A stretch of 64,000 nucleotides of DNA from Candidatus Thiodiazotropha sp. LNASS1 (lineage in GTDB: Bacteria; Pseudomonadota; Gammaproteobacteria; Chromatiales; Chromatiaceae), in the NCBI RefSeq assembly GCF_964212655.1, contig NZ_OZ156465.1:186001-250000 (forward strand), in the 5' to 3' direction. Positions 1-9,038 of the stretch are shown one piece after another. The translations under genes were made by a program, and so were the position numbers. The stretch's first letter is position 1, and each line of letters begins with the position of its first letter. The notes under the pieces are model-generated. The model saw only the letters and a list, made by a program, of their open reading frames with translations. It was not told the DNA's origin and made no database searches.

Positions 1-1
1 C

Positions 2-1354
2 GACGAGGCCACCCGGGAGCAGATCGAAGCGCTGGATGCCGAGTTCCGGGGGGTCGGGGCCAAGGTCGGTTCGGGTATAAAACTGGCAAAGACGATTGGA
101 GAGTTGCCCAAGCTACCACAACTCACCTTCAACATCGATTCCACAGAATGCGTGTATGATGACCTGAAGCAACAAATTGAGACATCCCCGTTCGTTGCCA
201 GGTTGAAAGAACTCGATGGTGGTCTCAAGGAACTTGGTCTGGCTGTGCCGTGCCAGGAATTCTTCGATCAGATCAAGCCTGAGGATTATCGCGGCCAGTT
301 CAACGAAATATTCAATAACGTTGTCGGGGCGGACATGGGATTCCTGTTCAAGGATTTCCGACTGCCGAAACTGGATTCAGATAACATCAAGATCACTCAC
401 GGTACCGACAAATCTACGCGGACGGCTTGGGCCAAGGCCCGAGTGATTGCGGACTACCCTGGAGAGAAAACTGCATTCGAGTTTGCTGGCCTGGCCGCGC
501 GAGTCAGCGGCCTGTCTTTGCGGGCGGACAGTGAGATCAGCACGTCGTTGGGCGGTGCGCGACGTTCAACGACTGACAGCAGCTTGCGCAGTAACTGGTC
601 CCTAGATTTCAGCGGTACGCGCCTTGTCACATTTACCGACGTCACTATCCGCTACGATGGTCACGACTTCGACTTCGATCTGAATCCGGATAAGGTCCAG
701 TTGCATCCTTCCCTGAAGTTCATCTCGGAAATCGCCGAGAAGTGGGGGGAAAAGGTTCCGCCTGCGATCGAGATAGTGAAGGATGCCAGTGGAATGCCGA
801 CCGGTGCACGCGCCAACCTCGAGACGGTAATGGATGCGCCTCCGCCACTCGGGCCGGTTACGATCGGTCCTTTGCGTATGGGGGGGGGAATCAGCCTGAC
901 CATTGCAAAGACCTTCGAGCTTGGAGCCCATGTGTTTGTCGGCCGAAAGCAGGCGCCGATTTTCGTACAGATCGGCTGGCTTGGCGGAGGCCTCTGGGTA
1001 GAAGGGCGTACCCGGCTTCTCGGTTCTGAAGTACGTTGCTCGGCGAGTGTTGGCATGGCGCTCGGATCGATGCAGTCGCTAACAGTTGCCGGGATTGCGC
1101 AGGGTAGTTACTCCATCCTGCTGTATACCTATCTAGAGATGACCCACGTCAATGGCAGTGCACTGACTGTCGGTATGTCGATGATGGGTAGCGCCAGGTT
1201 GCTCGGAGTAGCGACCGCGTATATCTCACTGCTGCTGGAAGTGACGCATCAATCGGGCGGCGGTACCCAGGGTACAGGTGTATTGGAGGCGTCGGTGGAG
1301 ATATGTTGGTGTTTCACGTTGCGGGTCAACGAGTCTGTCGAGCAGGATCTTTGA
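2..1354 (+). CDS. Unknown protein, 5' end cut off by the window (last 450 residues)
   Basis: The frame is open from base 2, so the gene starts outside the window; the TTG at 104 is only an internal codon. The visible part is soluble-looking in its first half, with many Asp/Lys-rich segments. The last 170 residues or so are rich in Gly and short alternating hydrophobic stretches (for example MGGGISLTIAKTF and ARLLGVATAYISLLLE), which suggests beta structure. I do not recognise a family. The stop is followed after 13 bp by the next gene, preceded by a GGGGAAG ribosome site, so the two are probably one operon and may form one system. Confidence 0.7.
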   Translation, partial: DEATREQIEALDAEFRGVGAKVGSGIKLAKTIGELPKLPQLTFNIDSTECVYDDLKQQIETSPFVARLKELDGGLKELGLAVPCQEFFDQIKPEDYRGQFNEIFNNVVGADMGFLFKDFRLPKLDSDNIKITHGTDKSTRTAWAKARVIADYPGEKTAFEFAGLAARVSGLSLRADSEISTSLGGARRSTTDSSLRSNWSLDFSGTRLVTFTDVTIRYDGHDFDFDLNPDKVQLHPSLKFISEIAEKWGEKVPPAIEIVKDASGMPTGARANLETVMDAPPPLGPVTIGPLRMGGGISLTIAKTFELGAHVFVGRKQAPIFVQIGWLGGGLWVEGRTRLLGSEVRCSASVGMALGSMQSLTVAGIAQGSYSILLYTYLEMTHVNGSALTVGMSMMGSARLLGVATAYISLLLEVTHQSGGGTQGTGVLEASVEICWCFTLRVNESVEQDL

Positions 1355-1367
1355 CTGGGGAAGAACA

Positions 1368-4300
1368 ATGGCAGGATGGGATGATCTCAAATCCGTAGGC
1401 TGGGCACTGCAGCTGTCACGTGCAGAGTACCTCGATTTTTCGAACGACGACGGTGAATCGTGTGAAGTATACGCATTCAATGTCATCCGGCCGGTTGCTA
1501 ATATTGAAGCCGGACCGGCGAAATGGGCTGGCGGTCGCGGGCCGGAAATAGAAGGTAAGGCGGTGCGGGAAGCGATGGGCCGGTTCATACATCCCTGGCG
1601 TTGGGATGATGTCGACTGGCACCTATTCGGACGAAAGGAATCGGGCGATCCGTGGAAAAAGGTTGAAGCAGTACTTGCTTTGGTATCCGGGATTGGTGGT
1701 GATATCGATTCCGGCCACACGGCTGAGGTCAGGGACAAAATCGAGACGGGCTTGGCACAGGTGACGGATCATTCGACTCACGCCTTCTCGGGCCACCCGG
1801 ACGACGCCAGGGAAAGGCCGGGTAACGATGGGGTGGCGCGTTCGCTGAGCTGGGTACACGCGCTTGCCCCGTATACTCACCAGACTGCGCCCGTCAGTAA
1901 CGCGATACTGAATCTAGCGGGATTTTTCAGCATACAAAAGCATGAGTTGGATGAGTACCAGGAGTATGTCGTATTCCCGACATTCGGTTATAAAGACCCA
2001 GACGGAAACAGACGAGTCGTTAGTTTCTTAACGGAACACACCGTGCCCCAGGAAAACTGGGGGGGTGTGTATATTGATTACAACTCAGAAAGTGTCAAGC
2101 TACCCGGTAAGAAGGTGCGGTTCATCACCCGATCTGCAAAGAGACAACCGACTGAAGTCCTACAGTTCGGTAAACAACCGGCCGCGAAGTTCAAACAGCT
2201 GAAGTCCTGGCGGCTGGGCGCTACCTATGGTGCGGCGTCGAGGGTGTACACACCGGATCGGGTCCTGGCGAACGTCGTGCTGGACACGTCGTCGGATAAG
2301 CGTGCCAAAACCGAAGAATGGGTGGCCGGCAAAGGCTTGGTGTGGCGGGCACGACTGGTGGCACTACTGGGCCTTGGGTGGGAAAGAAAGCGGAAGAGAC
2401 TCAACGTTGACAGTGGAGATGATGCTGCCGATGTGGCCCCTGAGGTTGATCAGCATGTGTTTGAGGCCCTGATTGTGGAGTCGATGTTGATAGAGCTCTT
2501 CAAACGACCGACAGACATGCGCTGGCATGATCAGTTTCAAGTAGATCCGTTCGGTGACACCTATCGCGCTGAGTGGGGTGGCAGGGCTCTTTTTCAGTCA
2601 TTGTTCACGTTCCTTACGGACAAAGTCATCAAAATTGATGATCGACACAAAACCGAAGTCGCCGGGGAGTATTTTGATCCATTCCGTAAATGGCGGCTAC
2701 AGCGGCAGATTACCATTGACCACCCAGTTGTGCGTTGGCTGGAAGAGCTTTTGAAGCGTGACAGCGAGGACGTTTTCTGTGCCGGTGAACGACGGAGTTG
2801 GGCACATTTCGTCGTAGCGTTCACGGATGAGGAATTGCGCTTGGATATACACATATGCTGGTGGGCGTTTCTCGTGTCGCGATTTACAGCGCATCTCACG
2901 GAGGATGTGAAGGACGAGTTGATTCCAAGTTTCCTCGCCGCACTGGTAGCTAAGAGTAACCGTTGCTTGTCTTGGAGCAGCGCGCTGGGCGCGTTACAGC
3001 GAAGTAGCTACCACTCATCGACCCCTGGCAAAAATCTCATGAAGATGATAACTACGTTCGCCCGGGGGGGGGCTGTCACCGGGCTGGGCGATTGGTTAAC
3101 AGAGGCCGCCATGGCGGGAACAGTTATCAGCAACAGGGCGCCGGTAGAGGAAAAGTCAAAATACCTTTTTAAGGCGTTCAAAAGTGCCATTGATGAAGCC
3201 CGACCGGAAAAGGTTCGGCCCAAGGATAGTGGCCTGCCGATAAAACTTGAATTCCCCGAGAACCATGAGGAAGGCTCGAGCGTGAAAGATCGCTACCTCC
3301 GTGGCTACGCATTGTTCCTTGCTGCCGGGGTGATCTATCAACAGGATGGCGCCCAAAAAATTACCTGGGATACGGAGCGTTCCAACTGGTTGACGAGCAC
3401 CGCTTTGCGTATCCCAGGCAGCGCTGGACACTTGAAGCATGACGGCGGTGAAATCGTGCAATCAGTGTCTGCGGTTGGGTCGTCGCAGTCACAGGGCAGG
3501 CGGTTGATTGAGTTACCGTACGACGGTTTCCCGCTCTCATCCGCGCCTGAACAGGATGGCCTTGTGACGAATCGCCACCCGAGTACGCAGGAAAGGGACT
3601 TTGACGGGACCACTGCCTATGACTACCGGTGGCTGATGCCGAAACCGGGCCACGAACACCCGCGCGAATGGCAGTTACCGCTGCTGGGTTTCGGACTGGC
3701 TTATACGACTGAGGCGACACAAATCGATAACGCCGGGGGAATAATAGATGCTGATTTCCGCCAGCCGGCAGATGCCATCGAAAAGGCCACATTGCTCAAG
3801 ACTCCGGCAGATATGGAACCACAAGAAGAGACGGTACAGGAGTACCGCTCCTGGCAGGCGCCGGGAGCACCTGAACCCTGGCATGATCATGAAGCTTTGG
3901 TTTTTGACCACCGGGACCAGACTCGTGCGGCCAGGTGGATGGAAAACCAGGCCACAGAGGAACTGCACCGTATCCGACAGGAACAGGAGAAGAAGGAGGT
4001 TCCGACTGCTGAGAAATCGCCAATTGCACTGCTTGCACCGCTAGGTAGTGACCTATGGGAAAGTTCACTCCGTCCGTCCTGTACGTTGAACCTCACGGCA
4101 CCACACTGTGATGCGGATTTCATCGAGCGGTGGCTAAATACGGACATACTGATAACCGCGAGCAAACTGGGCGATGAGGCAAAAAAGGAACTCGTGAGTC
4201 ATCCTGTATTGTTCGATCTGGGCCATGAGAGAATCGAAGAATTCAAACGTGACGTAGTGACGCCGTTGCGGCAGAAGAAAGACGACGAGAGTGTAAAAGA

Positions 4301-4733
4301 CATCGGTTTCGTGGTGCAACCAGCCGTATCTGCTATCGGCGTTGTAGTGATTTTCGACGGTAATGACAAGGCGCCACCGAAGGTAATCGACCACAAGCCG
4401 TTCAAGGACGAGGGCGGTAAACTTTCAAGCTGTCATAATAGCCCGATAAAGATCGAGGTCTCCAGCGGTGATGCTAATAGTATTTCCGATGGCGGGACCA
4501 GAATAACTGTACGGCCCAACAGCTTTGTCCAGGTTCGATTCTATTCGCTTGTCCAAGAGGCGTTTTATTACGGCAATACGTCCAAAGCCCGCTTCGAATC
4601 CCGTGTCAAACAGGAAGCGGCCGGACAGAGCGTAATCACGGCATTTAAGGAGATGGGGGTACCGTCCGTTTGGGCCTCTGGAGTATTGGTTCGAGGTCGT
4701 GCCGGACCAGTTTGGCGACGTACAGGTCAATGA
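1368..4733 (+). CDS. Very large unknown protein, N-terminal part (1121 aa before an apparent frameshift)
   Basis: ATG at 1368 follows GGGGAAGAAC at good spacing and the product starts MAGWDDLKSVGWAL. There is no signal peptide or clear membrane segment. The protein is rich in Trp, Asp and Arg, and I recognise no domain. The frame stops at 4733, but the last 26 or so residues (from VPSVWASG, many Arg/Gly) look unlike the rest. The neighbouring frame reads a natural continuation from 4655-4659 (MG, YRPFGPLEYWFEVVPDQ) into the next coding region. I therefore think this gene and the one ending at 6804 are a single gene of about 1.8 kaa with a one-base insertion in a five-G run. The nine-G run at 3064-3072 does not disturb the frame. 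Confidence 0.75.
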   Translation: MAGWDDLKSVGWALQLSRAEYLDFSNDDGESCEVYAFNVIRPVANIEAGPAKWAGGRGPEIEGKAVREAMGRFIHPWRWDDVDWHLFGRKESGDPWKKVEAVLALVSGIGGDIDSGHTAEVRDKIETGLAQVTDHSTHAFSGHPDDARERPGNDGVARSLSWVHALAPYTHQTAPVSNAILNLAGFFSIQKHELDEYQEYVVFPTFGYKDPDGNRRVVSFLTEHTVPQENWGGVYIDYNSESVKLPGKKVRFITRSAKRQPTEVLQFGKQPAAKFKQLKSWRLGATYGAASRVYTPDRVLANVVLDTSSDKRAKTEEWVAGKGLVWRARLVALLGLGWERKRKRLNVDSGDDAADVAPEVDQHVFEALIVESMLIELFKRPTDMRWHDQFQVDPFGDTYRAEWGGRALFQSLFTFLTDKVIKIDDRHKTEVAGEYFDPFRKWRLQRQITIDHPVVRWLEELLKRDSEDVFCAGERRSWAHFVVAFTDEELRLDIHICWWAFLVSRFTAHLTEDVKDELIPSFLAALVAKSNRCLSWSSALGALQRSSYHSSTPGKNLMKMITTFARGGAVTGLGDWLTEAAMAGTVISNRAPVEEKSKYLFKAFKSAIDEARPEKVRPKDSGLPIKLEFPENHEEGSSVKDRYLRGYALFLAAGVIYQQDGAQKITWDTERSNWLTSTALRIPGSAGHLKHDGGEIVQSVSAVGSSQSQGRRLIELPYDGFPLSSAPEQDGLVTNRHPSTQERDFDGTTAYDYRWLMPKPGHEHPREWQLPLLGFGLAYTTEATQIDNAGGIIDADFRQPADAIEKATLLKTPADMEPQEETVQEYRSWQAPGAPEPWHDHEALVFDHRDQTRAARWMENQATEELHRIRQEQEKKEVPTAEKSPIALLAPLGSDLWESSLRPSCTLNLTAPHCDADFIERWLNTDILITASKLGDEAKKELVSHPVLFDLGHERIEEFKRDVVTPLRQKKDDESVKDIGFVVQPAVSAIGVVVIFDGNDKAPPKVIDHKPFKDEGGKLSSCHNSPIKIEVSSGDANSISDGGTRITVRPNSFVQVRFYSLVQEAFYYGNTSKARFESRVKQEAAGQSVITAFKEMGVPSVWASGVLVRGRAGPVWRRTGQ
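4655..4659 (+). other. Apparent one-base frameshift in a G5 run joining two halves of one gene
   Basis: Upstream the reading frame uses ATG GGG GTA CCG; if one G is removed it reads ATG GGG TAC CGT CCG TTT GGG and continues without a stop into the downstream coding region to 6804. The continuation GPLEYWFEVVPDQFGDVQV is protein-like and lies upstream of any start codon of the downstream frame, so it would be untranslated if the two were separate genes. It may be a sequencing or assembly error in a homopolymer, a real inactivating mutation, or slippage during expression. Confidence 0.75.
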
Positions 4734-6804
4734 TGGCATGCTCGACGTTCAGGCTCCATCGGAAGCGAACCCAAATGTAACCCCATTGCTATTCGAACAA
4801 GAAGATATCGACGCGACGTGGCTATACGGATTTCGGATTGAGACCCACCCGTGGCATTGGAACGGTATACCTGCGAGTTTTCCTGCAATAGACTGTAAAG
4901 AACCCAGTGAATTGATCGCCAACTACGCAGGCATCGAATCCGGGCAGAACGTGAAAACGGTGGTGCTCGAAACCGTGTTGAACAAAGGCCTTTGGTCGGT
5001 TCTTCCCAAACAGGCCATGGGCAGGTCGCGCGCACTGACGGACGCCGATCGCCCTGCCGAGCCGTGCATGTTCACGGCGCGCCCAATCGTACGATTCCGT
5101 GACTGGCTTAAACTTGGTGCGGCGCCGCTCACAAAATTGGAAAGGCAAGTTATTTCAGCCGGGGCCACGCAGAAGGGTCGGCTTGATTATTCACCGGAGC
5201 GCCGTATGCCAGCTCCACGGTTGTTACATTCGGTACCGCTATGCGCAAGTTACAAACCCGCGGAATCCTGTCCGGATGGCGAACAGGTGTTGCCGGATAG
5301 AACCCAGAATAGCCATATGCTTATCTTCGACGAACGCGGAATTGATCCGAGTACGCAGCAACGGTATGGAGGTGTCGGTAGTTACCTCGAGGTTGACCTG
5401 TTGCAGACCAGGGCCGTCTGTGTTGGAGCTGAAGAACAGTCGCTGAACGAGGTGGGTCTGAACCCTATTCACCATAAAGAGCAGGAATTGAATGATCAAA
5501 TGGCGCTACGTCTGTTGGTATCAGATCCATCCGGCCTAACGGAGGACATTGTGCGTAATGCCAAGCCGACACAAATCGCTCTCTTCATTCATCCCGTCTA
5601 TGAAGGACGGCGCGATCTTGGTGGGGAATGGATCATGGCTAAGATACGTGTGCGGCGCGTTATTATACCGGAAACGCGGTTGTACAACGACCTGGAATCA
5701 CTTGGCGAAGATGGGGGTATCTGGAACTACCGCTTACCGCTCCGAATTGCAGGCGACAAACGCGTACCGGCCGATTTCGTGATGGATTTCGACTCTGCCC
5801 CGAAAGGCGTCGCACTACAATTCGCCGGCGGCTATGTCATTCGGTTACCTGAAGTGCCAGAGTGCGGAGAGTTAAGCGAACCGAAGCCACCATTTTGCGA
5901 GGAGGGGGTGTCGTGGCGTTACCTGGTTACCTGGCACGAAGGACGGTGGGGCGAGACTGGAGCCGTCCATTGGGGAGCTCAGGTGCTTCTTCAATGGCGG
6001 GATGAGACCAAACTGCAATGGTACACCGAGGATAAGATGGGAGCAGCGAAACAGAAGCCATGGAGCTTAAAATCGGGTGACCTCGACGTGAAACTGTCCC
6101 CGGAAGGGGGTGACGACGGCGAGCACCTTACCAGCGAGGTGCCGCATTTGCGACTGCAGGTAAAAGAAAAGGGGCCCGCAGCTTCAAAACTCATCCACGT
6201 GAGTGATTATACCGAGCCCTTCTGGGCATCGTTTATCGGTATGTTCGGCAATCCCCGGTTGTTACGTGCAGACCAGTACAGCATGTCCTGGAATGACCAA
6301 GATATGGAAATAGTACTGAAAGGGGCCGAGTTGCCAGTCGTTACCAGGCCTGCCGATTGTATCAGCAATATCGATAATCATGTTCGCTTTCAATTGTTGC
6401 TCGTTTTCCGGCCCGTCAACTCGATTACGCAGGGGGCACCGGAATACTCCGCTGGCGAACTCGTTGCGGTGTTTCAACCCAGTGATGCAGAAGGATCCCC
6501 CGGTGAAACGAAATTTGAAGTCTTTGATTACAATGGCGATGACTTGGTCGGTTGTTTCGGTTACCTGGTGTCTTTTCAGGTGGCATCGGCACTAGAAAAC
6601 ACAGACGACAATAGCGAATTGAATCGACTGACTGCGCTGTTCTCGGAAGACATAGAAGATAAATGGGATGACCTGCTGAAATTGATTTTTCCAAAGCAAC
6701 CGGGCGAACCAGGGAGCGTGGGACACGTCGAGAGCTTGGTTCGACCATTGCCTGAGTCGCTGGGCCCCCTGTCGTTACGGATGCCGGAAAACGATCACGG
6801 TTAG
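4699..6804 (+). CDS. Very large unknown protein, C-terminal part (about 700 aa)
   Basis: Taken alone, this frame could start at GTG 4699 or ATG 4738, but neither has a convincing ribosome site and protein-like sequence extends upstream of both, back to the G run at 4655-4659. It is thus best read as the C-terminal 40 percent of the gene that begins at 1368. The product has many Trp/Tyr and acidic residues, no signal peptide and no membrane helix. It includes repeated short all-beta-looking segments such as WRYLVTWHEGRWGE. I do not recognise a family. A polar, non-catalytic, structural or toxin-delivery role is possible but unsupported. Confidence 0.7.
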   Translation: MPDQFGDVQVNDGMLDVQAPSEANPNVTPLLFEQEDIDATWLYGFRIETHPWHWNGIPASFPAIDCKEPSELIANYAGIESGQNVKTVVLETVLNKGLWSVLPKQAMGRSRALTDADRPAEPCMFTARPIVRFRDWLKLGAAPLTKLERQVISAGATQKGRLDYSPERRMPAPRLLHSVPLCASYKPAESCPDGEQVLPDRTQNSHMLIFDERGIDPSTQQRYGGVGSYLEVDLLQTRAVCVGAEEQSLNEVGLNPIHHKEQELNDQMALRLLVSDPSGLTEDIVRNAKPTQIALFIHPVYEGRRDLGGEWIMAKIRVRRVIIPETRLYNDLESLGEDGGIWNYRLPLRIAGDKRVPADFVMDFDSAPKGVALQFAGGYVIRLPEVPECGELSEPKPPFCEEGVSWRYLVTWHEGRWGETGAVHWGAQVLLQWRDETKLQWYTEDKMGAAKQKPWSLKSGDLDVKLSPEGGDDGEHLTSEVPHLRLQVKEKGPAASKLIHVSDYTEPFWASFIGMFGNPRLLRADQYSMSWNDQDMEIVLKGAELPVVTRPADCISNIDNHVRFQLLLVFRPVNSITQGAPEYSAGELVAVFQPSDAEGSPGETKFEVFDYNGDDLVGCFGYLVSFQVASALENTDDNSELNRLTALFSEDIEDKWDDLLKLIFPKQPGEPGSVGHVESLVRPLPESLGPLSLRMPENDHG

Positions 6805-7288
6805 TTTCTGGTACTTAATTACCCGCTGCCCCACTGGCACCTGATGTGGCACTCCTCGGTGGTTGGCACCATGTCGGCGGCGGGGATCCCATCTCCCCCG
6901 GGCAATGTTGACGCGACCGATGTATTATCGCCGGAGGTGGCCTGTCATCGGTCAGATGGGGCACCTGGCGCAGTCGCTAAAGGCCGCCCAACAGGATACG
7001 CTCTTGGGTATCAGGGTCAGGTCATCAGCGTAGCCAAGATGTACAGCTTATGGCACGACGTTGGGACAGTAACCGGCTTTAACCAGGGGTATGACGAGCT
7101 GGGCATATTATCTTATGCCCGACTAAGAGGCAGACTCTGACGGCACAGAGTGTGTTTGTCATTATATGTCGCTATCTGGTGTCGAGGATTGAAGGATGAA
7201 TATGTGTCGATTATCGGATAGTAGGACAGGATTTTACCCTGTGTTCTGAGCCACAAGAACCTGTTGCCAATCAATAAGGATACAAATA
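6805..7288. other. Intergenic region, no supported gene
   Basis: A 98-codon open frame at 6844-7140 exists, but it has no ribosome site and an unnatural composition, so it is not called. The dyad GGGCATA-TTATCT-TATGCCC near 7100-7120 could be a small hairpin. The segment 7141-7288 is AT-richer and probably holds the promoter of the lipoprotein gene that follows; I could not fix -35/-10 boxes. Confidence 0.4.
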
Positions 7289-8437
7289 GTGAAAAATATC
7301 ATACCCATCTTGCTTATTACACTACTGGCCACCGGTTGCTCAATGCCGTTCAAGAACCCAATTTTCGAGCCGAATGATGCGCGGTTTAAAGGTTTGGAAA
7401 CTTCCATGACCACACAGGAGAACAATGCTGCGACTCTCATTATGATCCATGGAATGTGCAATCACGACAAGAACTGGGTCGTTGGCAATCAGAAAAATTT
7501 TGCCAAATCATTCGGCTACCAGGTCGGTGGGTTGGAGAAGGTACTGGATGGTGGATTGGCAGGGGTGAGCGCTTACCGGGCGGACCTATTCAACGATCAC
7601 CGACGGATTGCATTGTACGGAATTGTATATGCTCCAGTCAGCTTAGTTATCAAGCAGACCACACTCTGCCGTTATGTCAGTAAACCCACTGATGTATGTC
7701 CTTTCGATCCACCGCTCTATTCACGGACTCGTGCCAGTATTAACGCAGAAGCAATAAATGGCCTGATGAATGATTGCCTCGCAGATGCCATTGTGTACCA
7801 GGGTCCTGCGGGAAAAACTATGCGTGAGGGTGTTCGTTCAGCCCTGATTGAAATTCAAAAGAACCGTTCCACCGATCGGGAAGTATCGAATTCCCCGCTG
7901 TTCCTCTACAGCGAAAGTCTGGGCAGCAAGGTACTGCGCGACGCGGTGTTGTGCGCACCGGATGATAGGGCTGCGAGCTTGCTCTCAATGCTTAGTAATA
8001 CATCTCAGGCTTTTCTCGCCGCCAACCAGATACCTTTTCTCAATCTCGGGCACGAACCCCCTGAATGTAATAGTGAGACATCACGTGAAGTACTACAGTC
8101 TCTCGCTGGTATAAAGGTAGATCTTAAGGGTGATTTCTCCGACTTATTGAACGTTATCGACGCGATGCGTGCCCAGAAGTCCGGGAAATCGGGCGTACCG
8201 AATTTAACCGGTGTCGTCGCATTTACCGATCCGAATGATCTCCTAAGCTATGAAATCGATCCGAGCGATTACGGTAACCGTTCGGTAGTTAATGGACTAA
8301 TCAGTAATGACAGGACTTGGTTCGGCTTAATCGAAAATCCCTACACGGCTCACACGGGCTACAAGAACAACCCTTCAGTGCTAAACCATATTCGGTGTGG
8401 GCGTAACATACCAGCAATGAGTGCATGTGCGGAGTAA
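7289..8437 (+). CDS. Predicted lipoprotein with alpha/beta-hydrolase fold
   Basis: GTG start at 7289. Residues 1-17 form a lipoprotein signal peptide ending in LLATGC, so the protein is probably anchored to a membrane by Cys17. At about residue 51 the segment LIMIHGMCNHD carries the His-Gly oxyanion pair typical of alpha/beta hydrolases. Around Ser210, SESLGS resembles the nucleophile elbow, with Ser in place of the first Gly of GxSxG. A late Asp and His could complete a triad, but I cannot assign them. The substrate is unknown; esterase or lipase activity is an inference. The gene stands alone, with wide gaps on both sides. Confidence 0.7.
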   Translation: MKNIIPILLITLLATGCSMPFKNPIFEPNDARFKGLETSMTTQENNAATLIMIHGMCNHDKNWVVGNQKNFAKSFGYQVGGLEKVLDGGLAGVSAYRADLFNDHRRIALYGIVYAPVSLVIKQTTLCRYVSKPTDVCPFDPPLYSRTRASINAEAINGLMNDCLADAIVYQGPAGKTMREGVRSALIEIQKNRSTDREVSNSPLFLYSESLGSKVLRDAVLCAPDDRAASLLSMLSNTSQAFLAANQIPFLNLGHEPPECNSETSREVLQSLAGIKVDLKGDFSDLLNVIDAMRAQKSGKSGVPNLTGVVAFTDPNDLLSYEIDPSDYGNRSVVNGLISNDRTWFGLIENPYTAHTGYKNNPSVLNHIRCGRNIPAMSACAE

Positions 8438-9038
8438 GAACCCGCTACAGCATTAAACTCAATTAACTTGAGCAACGGTGTGGGCAAATTAAGAAGTCGT
8501 CCATCTCTTTGTTCCGATAATAACATTGGTTTATTAATTAATTAATTAATTAATGAGTATCTCTTAGTGTTACTTGCGTAGCATTATTTTTTTTCGTATG
8601 TCGAGAGTGCTTGTATAGTGTCGTGTCTGCCAAGACAAGGTTGGATTTTTTATCGAGGTGATCGCCCAGATGTATCGTCCGTTTACCTAACCCGAAATCT
8701 ACGCGGGATAAGTCTAGATTGCGGAGCTATGGATGTTTCAGTCGTTCGGCCACGACCATGAACAGACGCTTGGCCTCTAAAGAGCGGCAGGTTTCAAGTA
8801 ACTACTACACGACATGTGGTCGGAGGGCCGTCAAGGACTCGATGATCTGCATGGCTTCGTCGAAGAATTGCCGCTTCGGGATGAGGTACATTATCTCGAA
8901 CGCTGTCAATTCGAGGGTTGCGACGGCCAGTTCTACACCCTCGACCTTGACGGTTGAGAAAGCACCCTTGCCATATCCCAGTGCTTTAGGGGTAATGTCA
9001 TGTATTAACAAGTAAATCTAGGTCTTAGAATCTCGCGG
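8438..9038. other. Intergenic region beside the integrase gene, possible ICE end
   Basis: The region is AT-rich and holds a tetranucleotide repeat (8533-8554). On the minus strand a 68-codon frame (8805-9011, TTG start) directly follows the integrase and has plausible protein composition, but no ribosome site and no recognised family; it could be a relic. The attachment site of the element would be expected here, but no tRNA end or direct repeat with another part of the window was found. Confidence 0.35.
8533..8554. repeat. ATTA tetranucleotide repeat, about 5.5 copies
   Basis: ATTA is repeated head to tail without interruption. It is non-coding and could vary in length by slippage. No function is evident. 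Confidence 0.8.

Noticed and set aside
880-3072. G9 runs at 880-888 and 3064-3072 as possible frameshifts
   Set aside because: In both places the reading frame continues naturally on each side, so there is no sign of a shift.
6844-7140. 98-codon forward frame after the giant gene
   Set aside because: No ribosome site, no family, and unnatural residue composition.
8719-9015. 98-codon forward frame left of the integrase
   Set aside because: Ser/Arg/Cys-rich composition typical of a non-coding frame and no ribosome site.
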